This document shows positions 23,818-30,336 of a stretch of 30,336 bases of DNA, piece by piece (within the stretch, counting starts at the first letter, position 1; the number at the start of each line of letters is the position of its first letter). A program made the position numbers and the translations under genes. The notes beneath the pieces are model-generated. The model had not been told where the DNA came from and ran no database searches. It saw nothing but the letters and a program-made list of their open reading frames with translations. This DNA comes from an uncultured Lachnospiraceae bacterium (GTDB taxonomy: Bacteria > Bacillota > Clostridia > Lachnospirales > Lachnospiraceae): the NCBI GenBank assembly GCA_905209865.1, contig CAJLUP010000007.1, forward strand, positions 1 through 30,336, given 5' to 3'.

Positions 23818-25758
23818 TTATAAGCTGGTTGCAGCATAGAAACCGTCTCGTACAGCTTCACCTATTTTGCCTAATTGATTGCTGTCTCCGACAACACGTG
23901 TTTTAAGGTGATATTTTGCTTTAACTGCATCTACGGTTGTGAGTACAGGTTTCATTCCGAATGCGGAAATTACAGTATCAGCGAGGATCGTATCTGTTGT
24001 TCCATCGGATTTTTCAACAGTCAGTCCGTTTTCATCAATGGAAACGACTTTGGCATTTGTCATAAGTTCAACGCCGTTTTCGGCAAGTTTAGTAAATAAT
24101 GTAATTTTGTTGATAAAGAATACGTCTTTACCGCATTCAGGAAGCATTTCTACAACAGTGACTTTTTTGCCCATTTCAGAAGCAATCTCTAAAGCCCCAT
24201 CCAAACCGGAAGCGCCTCCGCCGCAGACTACGATTTTCTCTCCTTTGATCAAAGATGGATTTCTGTGGGCATCTAAGATGGAAATGACATTATTTCCGTC
24301 AATACCAGGGATAGAAGGTGTAATCGGAACAGCTCCACATCCGATAATAATATTATCACAGGATTCAAGGATAGGTTCGTCTCCTGTTATTTCTGTGTTC
24401 AGATGAACTTCAACTCCCAGTTTTTCTAATTGAACCGTATACCATTTTGTCAGTTTTTTAATATTATTTTTAAATTTGGCAGTGCAGATATCGCCCATAA
24501 CTCCGCCAAGTTTTGCATTTTTTTCAAATAATGTTACTTTGTGTCCTTCCATTGCGGCAACTCTTGCAGCTTCCATGCCTCCCGGACCGCCGCCGATTAC
24601 AACGACATTTTTCGGAGTATCTGTTTTCTTGATTTCAAACCGAACTTCTTCCATTGCCTGAGGATTGATTGCGCAGCTCAGTTTAGTATGTTTATTCCAA
24701 ATGCGTCCAATGCAGTATTCATTACAGCGAAGGCAAGGTCTTACATCTTCAGGATGTCCGGTCATTAATTTATTCGGAAGATCAGGATCTGCGATTAATG
24801 CACGACCCATGTTTACGAAGTCTACATTTCCGCTTTCGATCAATTCAACAGCAGAATCCGGATTATGTGTACCTGCGTTGATGAGAGGTACGCTGACTGT
24901 TTTTCTTGCAGCTTCACAAACATAAGACATGCAGGATTCGCCCAAATAAGATGGCGGGAAAATATAGTCCAAAGTTTCATAACATCCGGCGTCAATGTCA
25001 AATGCATCTACGCCTGCGTCTTCCAGTACCTTCAGTAGTTTCAGGCTGTCTTCTAATGTTCGGCCGCCTTCAAATCTGTGATCAAGGGAAATACGGAAGA
25101 TGACCGGCAGACTGTCTCCGACGACACTTTTGATCGCTTCAACAATCTCTTTCGGGAATCTTGCACAGTTTTCAGGAGATCCGCCATACTCATCTGTTCT
25201 TTTATTCCATACCGGAGACATAAATTGATCGATCAGATAACCTGCATGTGCATGGATTTCGATAGCGTCAAAACCTGCGTCTCGTGCAACTCCGGCTGAG
25301 AATTTGAAACCTTCCATCATTTGAGCGATTTCTTCTTTTGTCAATGCGTGACAGATTACGTCAGGATTGAATACGGAAGGGAGCGCTGATGAGGAAATCG
25401 GCGGGTTTCCAAACGTATCAGGAAAGGCGTTTCGTCCTGTACCCGGACTGATTTGACACACGATCTTAGCGCCGTATCTGTGACATCCATCGCATACGGA
25501 TGTCAGAGACGGAAGAACGGTATATGTATCAAGGTAGCCTTCCATTGAGCCTTGTGCGATCTGTTCGTTTAACATCTGACATCCCATATAAAGGATTCCG
25601 GCGCCGCCTTTGGCTCTTGCAATAAAATAATCAATTTCCTGTGCATCTTTGCGTCCGTTCGTAAATGCAGAGTTTGTTCCCATGGGAGAAAGACCGATTC
25701 GGTTTTTTACTTCCATGTTTCCGATTTTAAAAGGTGTGAATAAACTTTCGTATCCCAT
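23818..25758 (-). CDS. Old Yellow Enzyme/2-enoate reductase family flavoprotein
   Basis: This 646-residue multidomain enzyme has the layout of 2,4-dienoyl-CoA reductase, 2-enoate reductase and bile-acid enzymes BaiCD/BaiH. Residues 1 to about 340 form an FMN-binding TIM barrel with HAHAGYLIDQF in the active site. The iron-sulfur ligands follow as CLRCNEYC and a fourth cysteine 11 residues later, a CxxCx3Cx11C pattern for [4Fe-4S]. The FAD domain starts VVVIGGGPGGMEAARVA and the NAD(P)H domain VVCGGGASGLDGALE. It would reduce an activated carbon-carbon double bond or run in reverse. AAGGAGA stands before the ATG. It is downstream of the SDR gene in one operon. The substrate cannot be read from sequence. 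Confidence 0.9.
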   Translation of the reverse strand: MGYESLFTPFKIGNMEVKNRIGLSPMGTNSAFTNGRKDAQEIDYFIARAKGGAGILYMGCQMLNEQIAQGSMEGYLDTYTVLPSLTSVCDGCHRYGAKIVCQISPGTGRNAFPDTFGNPPISSSALPSVFNPDVICHALTKEEIAQMMEGFKFSAGVARDAGFDAIEIHAHAGYLIDQFMSPVWNKRTDEYGGSPENCARFPKEIVEAIKSVVGDSLPVIFRISLDHRFEGGRTLEDSLKLLKVLEDAGVDAFDIDAGCYETLDYIFPPSYLGESCMSYVCEAARKTVSVPLINAGTHNPDSAVELIESGNVDFVNMGRALIADPDLPNKLMTGHPEDVRPCLRCNEYCIGRIWNKHTKLSCAINPQAMEEVRFEIKKTDTPKNVVVIGGGPGGMEAARVAAMEGHKVTLFEKNAKLGGVMGDICTAKFKNNIKKLTKWYTVQLEKLGVEVHLNTEITGDEPILESCDNIIIGCGAVPITPSIPGIDGNNVISILDAHRNPSLIKGEKIVVCGGGASGLDGALEIASEMGKKVTVVEMLPECGKDVFFINKITLFTKLAENGVELMTNAKVVSIDENGLTVEKSDGTTDTILADTVISAFGMKPVLTTVDAVKAKYHLKTRVVGDSNQLGKIGEAVRDGFYAATSL

Positions 25759-25811
25759 AATAGTTATTTCTCCTTGTATTTTAAAATATCATTATTAAAA
25801 CAGATCTTTGT

Positions 25812-26582
25812 TTAGATTGCTGTGTAACCGCCGTCTACAGCGATATTTTGTCCGTTTACATAGGCAGAAGCGGCAGAGGCAAGAAACAGAGCGCATGTAT
25901 CCAGTTCTCCTTCATTTCCGTAGCGTCCGACAGGGATTGCTCCTTTTGCGTATGCTGTAAACCAGTCGGATTCAAGTGTTTCCTTTGTAAGCGGAGTCAT
26001 GAAATATCCTGGGCAGATTGAATTTACAGTGATGCCTTCTTTTCCCCATTCTGCTGCAAGCGCTCGTGTCATATTGACAACGCCGCCCTTTGCTGCGTGA
26101 TAAGGCGCGCAGGTTGCAGCCATATTTCCGACAAGACCGTACATAGAAGCGATATTGATGATACGTCCATAGTGTGCTTTGATCATTTCTTTTGCGTACT
26201 CGCGTGCGCAGAGGAAAGAGCCGAAGAGATCGATTTTCAACTCGTTATTGAATTGGTCATCTGTAATGTCCACTGCCGGAGCAACTGCGCCGGTTCCTGC
26301 GTTATTGACTAAGATATCTACCCGTCCGAATTTTTCCATAGTAGCGGCAACTGCGGCTTTTACTTTTTCAGTGTCTGTGATGTCACACGGATAAGGAAGC
26401 ACTTTTACGCCAAATTCTGCTTCGATTGCCGCGGCATTTTCTTCCAGTAAATTCTGACGTCTTGCGATCAATACAAGGTTTGCACCCTGACTTGCAAATG
26501 CTTTTGCCATCTGAACGCCTAATCCTGTAGATGCGCCTGTTACAACTGCTGTTTGTCCTGTTAAATCAAAATAGTTTTTCAT
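25812..26582 (-). CDS. Short-chain dehydrogenase/reductase
   Basis: A classical SDR of 256 residues: cofactor loop TGASTGLG at 15-22, NNAG at 93-96, catalytic serine near S146, and YxxxK with Y161 and K165. The absence of an acidic residue at the end of strand 2, where LIARR stands, suggests NADP preference (inference). The ATG at 26582 is used because AGGAGG stands 7-8 bases before it; the ATG at 26588 would almost touch that site. It is the first gene of a two-gene operon with the OYE-type reductase. Similar enzymes act on sugar acids, hydroxysteroids and 3-oxoacyl compounds. Confidence 0.9.
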   Translation of the reverse strand: MKNYFDLTGQTAVVTGASTGLGVQMAKAFASQGANLVLIARRQNLLEENAAAIEAEFGVKVLPYPCDITDTEKVKAAVAATMEKFGRVDILVNNAGTGAVAPAVDITDDQFNNELKIDLFGSFLCAREYAKEMIKAHYGRIINIASMYGLVGNMAATCAPYHAAKGGVVNMTRALAAEWGKEGITVNSICPGYFMTPLTKETLESDWFTAYAKGAIPVGRYGNEGELDTCALFLASAASAYVNGQNIAVDGGYTAI

Positions 26583-26630
26583 TTTCATCCTCCTTCATCG
26601 TTTTAGACGATACGTTATTTAAGACTTTTT

Positions 26631-26658
26631 ATAATATGATTGTATAATTTTTTAACAA
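26631..26658 (-). promoter_or_regulatory. Promoter of the SDR-OYE operon
   Basis: On the minus strand, TTGTTA (26658-26653) and TATTAT (26636-26631) are separated by 16 bases, about 50 bases upstream of the SDR start. Confidence 0.55.
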
Positions 26659-26700
26659 TCTTTTCATCATGACCTTGCATGAAAATGCCGCTGGTTTTTA

Positions 26701-26712
26701 GTGCAAATGCAC
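26701..26712. promoter_or_regulatory. Operator-like inverted repeat in the divergent promoter region
   Basis: GTGCA-AA-TGCAC is a perfect 5-bp inverted repeat midway between the divergent SDR and regulator genes, upstream of both promoters. It is a candidate site for the PucR-type regulator. Confidence 0.35.
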
Positions 26713-26765
26713 AATAAACAAGAAAGAAATATATTTTTTCTCACACATTTCACATGATTATGCTG

Positions 26766-26771
26766 TATAAT
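26766..26771 (+). promoter_or_regulatory. -10 box of the regulator gene
   Basis: A perfect TATAAT lies 71 bases before the regulator start codon. No good -35 box is seen at 16-18 bases upstream, which would suit an activator-dependent promoter. Confidence 0.45.
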
Positions 26772-26842
26772 AACGTTGTTAAAATTGAAGGGAAATTCAA
26801 AACAATCATGTACATCATATTAGGACAGGAGTAAAAGACATC

Positions 26843-28075
26843 ATGGAAAAGAAGATTGACTTTTTAACATTGTATCAAAGATTATTTCAGATTCTTTCGT
26901 GTGGAAATATGCAGGAACTGATGAACGTGTCATATGAGATCACAGGTGTTCCAATCTTAGCGGTTGATATCGGATATAATCTTTTAGGAGTTGTTTCGAA
27001 GAGAAAAACAGGAGATTATTATTGGGATTATCTTGTGGAGCATAAAACTTATGACATGGATATGACAGTGCAGTTATATACAGATGGTATTATGCAGTCT
27101 GTCAATGAAAAAGAAGCTCCTTATGTAGTCAACTGGGGTGCTGCAACTGAAGAATTTCCTAAAATTCTCGGTGTCATAAAAATTGATAATATCGTGGAAG
27201 GTTATGTTGTCATGCAGTGCAAAAAAGGAGAGATCACGGAGGATCGGATGCAGGCGATGCGTATTATCCAAGAAGCATGCGGCCTTCTGTTAAAGGGAAA
27301 ATCGTCAGAAAGCAGTATGGAATCCGTTTATCTGAAAACATTTGTCAATGAATTGTTTCATAATCGGATCGTGTCGCAGAAACAACTGGATCTTTGGAAA
27401 AGGAACAGCCGTTTTTTTCCGAAACCGCCGTACAGGATCATCACTGTAAATACAAATTTCTCTTCTGAAAAAAATGTCTTGTCTTACATTAGTAAATCTT
27501 TTCAGAGGCTGTTTTCAGATCAATTACTTTTGATACAAGACGGCGTATTATATATTTTACAGTATAGTTTATTGCCGGAAACGGCGCAGATCGCTTCAAA
27601 TGAATTATATATTTTTCTGTGCAAATTTAATGCCCACTGCGGTGTCAGTAATCCATTTGACAATTTGCTGGATATAGGTGATTATAAAACGCAGGCTATC
27701 GATGCTATGCGGATCGGGAAAATGCTGGACGGGCACAGCAGGATTCATTTTTATAAGGATTATTATCTTTCGGCGATCCTGATGCCGCGAATAAATGAGA
27801 TGTCGCAGAACAATTATATATCGCCGATAATTACACAGCTTCAGAAGTATGATAAAAAGCATTCGACAGATTTTCTTGATACATTGAAAGTATATATTCG
27901 TAATCTGTGTAATACATCGGACAGCGCAGCAGAGCTTCATTTACATCGGAATTCTTTCTTGTATCGAATCAATAAGATTGAGGAAATCACCGGAGTTACT
28001 TTGCGGGAATATCATACATTTATGCATCTGGCAATCAATTTCTATATGGAAGAGATAAATAATAAATCTAGCTGA
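26843..28075 (+). CDS. PucR/CdaR-type transcriptional regulator
   Basis: The 410-residue protein ends with the PucR C-terminal helix-turn-helix: TLKVYIRNLCNTSDSAAELHLHRNSFLYRINKIEEITG. The central part resembles a CdaR GGDEF-like domain, and the first 150 residues resemble a GAF-like sensory region with VPILAVDIGYNLLGV. Family members regulate purine, sugar-acid and other catabolic genes, usually in response to a small ligand. AGGAG stands 11 bases before the ATG. It is divergent from the SDR-OYE operon and ahead of the aldo/keto reductase, so it probably controls both (inference). Confidence 0.88.
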   Translation: MEKKIDFLTLYQRLFQILSCGNMQELMNVSYEITGVPILAVDIGYNLLGVVSKRKTGDYYWDYLVEHKTYDMDMTVQLYTDGIMQSVNEKEAPYVVNWGAATEEFPKILGVIKIDNIVEGYVVMQCKKGEITEDRMQAMRIIQEACGLLLKGKSSESSMESVYLKTFVNELFHNRIVSQKQLDLWKRNSRFFPKPPYRIITVNTNFSSEKNVLSYISKSFQRLFSDQLLLIQDGVLYILQYSLLPETAQIASNELYIFLCKFNAHCGVSNPFDNLLDIGDYKTQAIDAMRIGKMLDGHSRIHFYKDYYLSAILMPRINEMSQNNYISPIITQLQKYDKKHSTDFLDTLKVYIRNLCNTSDSAAELHLHRNSFLYRINKIEEITGVTLREYHTFMHLAINFYMEEINNKSS

Positions 28076-28162
28076 AAGAGAAGAAATCAGCGCTGTTAAA
28101 ATAAGATGACAGGTGATACTATAAAAACAGCAGAGAATTGTTTTGAGGAGGGACAGCAGAAA

Positions 28163-29167
28163 ATGGAATATACGAAATTAGGCAATACGGAAATAGAAGT
28201 ATCGAAGGTCTGCGTTGGTTGTATGAGTTTCGGACAGGCCGGAACGATGCATGACTGGACGCTGGATGAATCTGAAAGTGAGAAGATGATAAAACATGCG
28301 TTAGAGCTTGGAATTAATTTTTTTGATACGGCAAACAGTTATTCTGCCGGAACAAGTGAAGAATATTTGGGAAGAGCGCTTAAAAAGAATATTGCCAGAG
28401 ATAAGGTGGTAATTGCGTCAAAAGTTTATTTTAATGAGGGACGTTTAACAAAAGAAGCGATCGAAAGGGAGATTGAAGGCACGTTAAAAAGGCTCGGAAC
28501 AGACTATCTCGACCTTTATATGATCCATAGATTTGATTTTGATACGCCAATCGAAGAAACGATGGAGGCGCTGCATAAACTTGTAAAAGCCGGAAAAGTC
28601 AGGGCAATCGGAGCGTCGGCAATGTATGGTTATCAGTTCTATAATATGCAGCTTGCAGCACAGAAAAATGGATGGACAATGTTTAGTGCAATGGAAAATC
28701 ATTATAATTTGCTTTATCGAGAGGACGAGCGGGAATTGATACCGATCTGCAGGCAAATGGGTGTGTCGCTTATTCCGTATAGTCCTCTGGCAGCAGGACG
28801 TTTGGCGCGGTCGGAATGGAAGTCGGATTCTTTGCGTAGCCAGACAGATCGTGTTGCAATGGGGAAATATGACAAGATGGAACAGCAGGATAGGAAGATT
28901 GTTGAACGTGTGCATGAGTTGTCAGAAAGATATCAATGTAAGATGTCTCAGATTGCGCTTGCATGGCAGTGGGCGAGAGGTGCTGCATCTCCGATTATCG
29001 GCGCGACAAAGACGGTGTATTTGGATGATGCTGTCGGCGCATTAAATGTAAAATTAACAGAAAATGATCTTGTATATCTGGAAGAATTGTACGTTCCGCA
29101 CCCGATTGTTGGAGCAATCAGCCACAATCCGGAGCAGGGAGTTATTTTAATTGATGAGAAAAAGTGA
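28163..29167 (+). CDS. Aldo/keto reductase
   Basis: This 334-residue enzyme has the AKR (alpha/beta)8 barrel and its catalytic tetrad: D55 and Y60 in NFFDTANSY, K87 in IASKVYF, and H122 in LYMIHRF. Near the C-terminus, PIIGATKT is the usual NADP-binding stretch. It reduces an aldehyde or ketone with NADPH, or the reverse. AGGAGGG at 28147-28152 sets the ATG at 28163; an earlier in-frame ATG at 28106 has no such signal. It sits 88 bases after the regulator gene and 4-5 codons' distance from the acetyltransferase, in one likely operon. Confidence 0.92.
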   Translation: MEYTKLGNTEIEVSKVCVGCMSFGQAGTMHDWTLDESESEKMIKHALELGINFFDTANSYSAGTSEEYLGRALKKNIARDKVVIASKVYFNEGRLTKEAIEREIEGTLKRLGTDYLDLYMIHRFDFDTPIEETMEALHKLVKAGKVRAIGASAMYGYQFYNMQLAAQKNGWTMFSAMENHYNLLYREDERELIPICRQMGVSLIPYSPLAAGRLARSEWKSDSLRSQTDRVAMGKYDKMEQQDRKIVERVHELSERYQCKMSQIALAWQWARGAASPIIGATKTVYLDDAVGALNVKLTENDLVYLEELYVPHPIVGAISHNPEQGVILIDEKK

Positions 29168-29196
29168 AAAAGATGCGGTCTAAGGAGGACGGTACA

Positions 29197-29784
29197 ATGA
29201 CAGAAAAAGAAAAAATGAAATCTCAAAAGCTGTATGATGCAAATTATGATCATGAATTGGAGAAAGAGCGGCTGGAATGCAAGGCGCTGTGTCAGGAGTA
29301 TAATCATCTGCCGATTAAGGATCTGGAAAAAAGAAGGCAGTTGATAAAGCGGATTTTAGGAAAAACAGGAGAGCATATTCATATAGAGCCTGATTTTTGG
29401 TGTGATTATGGATATCTTATATCAGCCGGAGAGAACTTTTATGCCAATCATGGGCTGGTCGTACTTGATGCCGGAGGTGTTTCTTTTGGAGATAATGTGT
29501 TTATTGCTCCAAACTGTGGTTTTCATACTTCAGGACATCCTGTCGATTTTGAGAGAAGAAATCAGGGATTGGAGTATGCGTATCCAATCAAAGTCGGAGA
29601 TAACGTATGGATTGGCGCGGGTGTACAGGTGATGCCGGGCGTAACAATCGGAAGCAACGTGGTGATCGGAGGAGGAAGCGTAGTTGTAAAAGATATTCCT
29701 TCGGACAGCGTGGCGGTAGGAAATCCATGCAAAGTAATACGGGCAATCACGGAAGAGGATAAAAAAAGAAGCTGGGATAGATAA
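29197..29784 (+). CDS. Sugar O-acetyltransferase (maltose/galactoside acetyltransferase family)
   Basis: This 195-residue protein belongs to the left-handed beta-helix (hexapeptide) acetyltransferases. The N-terminal Mac-type region is MTEKEKMKSQKLYDANYDHEL. The hexapeptide turns include IAPNCGFHTSGHP, with the probable catalytic histidine, then VWIGAGVQVMPGVTIGSNVVIGGGSVV. It transfers acetyl from acetyl-CoA to a sugar or similar hydroxyl compound. AAGGAGG at 29182-29188 precedes the ATG at 29197. It is the last gene of the regulator operon, ahead of a strong hairpin. Confidence 0.92.
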   Translation: MTEKEKMKSQKLYDANYDHELEKERLECKALCQEYNHLPIKDLEKRRQLIKRILGKTGEHIHIEPDFWCDYGYLISAGENFYANHGLVVLDAGGVSFGDNVFIAPNCGFHTSGHPVDFERRNQGLEYAYPIKVGDNVWIGAGVQVMPGVTIGSNVVIGGGSVVVKDIPSDSVAVGNPCKVIRAITEEDKKRSWDR

Positions 29785-29818
29785 GTGAAGCGCGCAAATA
29801 AAGGCGGACAAACTTGAA

Positions 29819-29872
29819 AATGCTCCTCATGAAACAGTTTTGTATGATGTGAACTGTTTCATGAGGAGCATT
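29819..29872. terminator. Bidirectional terminator between converging genes
   Basis: A perfect 21-bp stem, with arms at 29819-29839 and 29852-29872, and a 12-base loop. T-rich sequence follows on the plus strand (TTATTTAATA), and GCATTTT ends it on the minus strand. It serves the acetyltransferase gene and the converging UTRA gene. Confidence 0.8.
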
Positions 29873-29930
29873 ATTTAATAGAAAAAGGTGAAGCTATGTC
29901 CGGTAAGTTACATACAAACCTGTTGTAAAG

Positions 29931-30326
29931 TCAGACGATGAAGGTAAATTTATCACCGATACATAATTGCTGGCACAGATTTGTAATTGTATTATCTACG
30001 TCGTGCATTACGCTTTTAATTCGAAGAAGCGGATAGCCTTTACTGATACTGAGTGTTTTTGCTTCCTGCGGGGAAGCGAAAACGATATCTAATGTTTTCT
30101 GTGAATGATCCAAAATAATATTATGTTTTTTCAGTACGTCGAATAAAGACGTATCGTTTAGATTTTCTCCAAATAAGAAGGAAAAAGATTCCGGAAACTT
30201 GTTTAGTTCAATAATAACAGGTTCGTCGTCCATATAGCGAATACGTTCTAAAACAAGGATTTTTTCACCTGGTTTTAAAGACATCTCTTTTATTTCCCGT
30301 TCAGAACGTTCGTTGCTGAAAAGAAA
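29931..30326 (-). CDS. UTRA effector domain of a GntR-family regulator, incomplete
   Basis: The visible part has the features of a UTRA ligand-binding domain: SLKPGEKILVLERIRYMDDEP, then the central LFDVLKKHNIIL, and near the end GYPLLRIKSVM. GntR/HutC-type regulators carry an N-terminal winged helix before this domain. It is missing here because the window ends. The frame is open only from 30326; a TAA at 30327-30329 closes it upstream. Text similar to a UTRA start (VISF) appears in another frame at 30319-30330, suggesting a frameshift, a sequence error or a pseudogene. The ATG at 30284 is unlikely to be the true start. Confidence 0.6.
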   Translation of the reverse strand, partial: FLFSNERSEREIKEMSLKPGEKILVLERIRYMDDEPVIIELNKFPESFSFLFGENLNDTSLFDVLKKHNIILDHSQKTLDIVFASPQEAKTLSISKGYPLLRIKSVMHDVDNTITNLCQQLCIGDKFTFIV

Positions 30327-30336
30327 TTACACCGCA

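Noticed and set aside
29896..29928. A 10-codon open frame with a good AAGGTGAAG leader before the UTRA gene
   Set aside because: Far too short and without recognisable sequence; probably chance, or the start of a lost gene.
1..30336. CRISPR arrays, insertion sequences, phage genes, tRNA and rRNA genes
   Set aside because: No regularly spaced repeats, transposase or integrase motifs, or RNA gene signatures were found on either strand.

Overview
The window looks like the replication-origin region of a low-GC, Gram-positive, anaerobic Clostridia chromosome, most likely Lachnospiraceae. The reasons are the order dnaA-dnaN-S4 gene-recF-gyrB-gyrA, strong AGGAGG ribosome sites, a bofA-type sporulation gene, and families typical of gut Lachnospiraceae (DUF5702, DUF6382, DUF6147, DUF4367). 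Species is not claimed. No tRNA, rRNA, CRISPR array, transposase or phage gene was seen.

Bases 1-8700: the origin block. dnaA is cut by the left edge. The dnaA-dnaN gap carries DnaA boxes and small palindromes. dnaN, a 71-residue S4 protein, recF, gyrB and gyrA follow on the plus strand. The gyrB-gyrA spacer holds three near-perfect hairpins in a row. A terminator follows gyrA, and directly after it lies the first copy of a 63-bp repeat.

Bases 8700-18725: bofA, then a Gram-positive Tad/Flp (type IVb) pilus operon behind a good sigma-A-type promoter. Its genes are a TadZ/CpaE-like ATPase, TadA/CpaF motor ATPase, TadB and TadC platform proteins, a Flp-like pilin, DUF5702, a TadE-like pseudopilin with a duplicated Cys/His module, a GxGD prepilin peptidase, a second TadE-like pseudopilin, DUF6382 and a rhomboid protease. 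Together they would process and assemble a thin pilus or secretion fibre across a single membrane.

Bases 18714-23300: a soluble orphan histidine kinase (minus strand) with a Spo0A-box-like site upstream, a HIT hydrolase, an ECF-type sigma factor, murG (minus strand), a one-pass DUF4367 protein that may be the anti-sigma partner, and a secreted DUF6147 protein. murG separates the sigma factor from its probable partner.

Bases 23300-23800: a non-coding stretch with a long rod-like RNA or palindromic element, the second copy of the 63-bp repeat, a 39-codon open frame that may be a gene relic, and another hairpin.

Bases 23800-30336: a metabolic cassette. An SDR dehydrogenase and an Old-Yellow-Enzyme/enoate reductase form a minus-strand operon. 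Divergent from it are a PucR/CdaR-type regulator, an aldo/keto reductase and a hexapeptide O-acetyltransferase. The likely theme is oxidation and reduction of an organic (enone or hydroxy) substrate, but the substrate cannot be read from sequence. The right edge holds a GntR-type effector (UTRA) domain whose upstream part seems out of frame.
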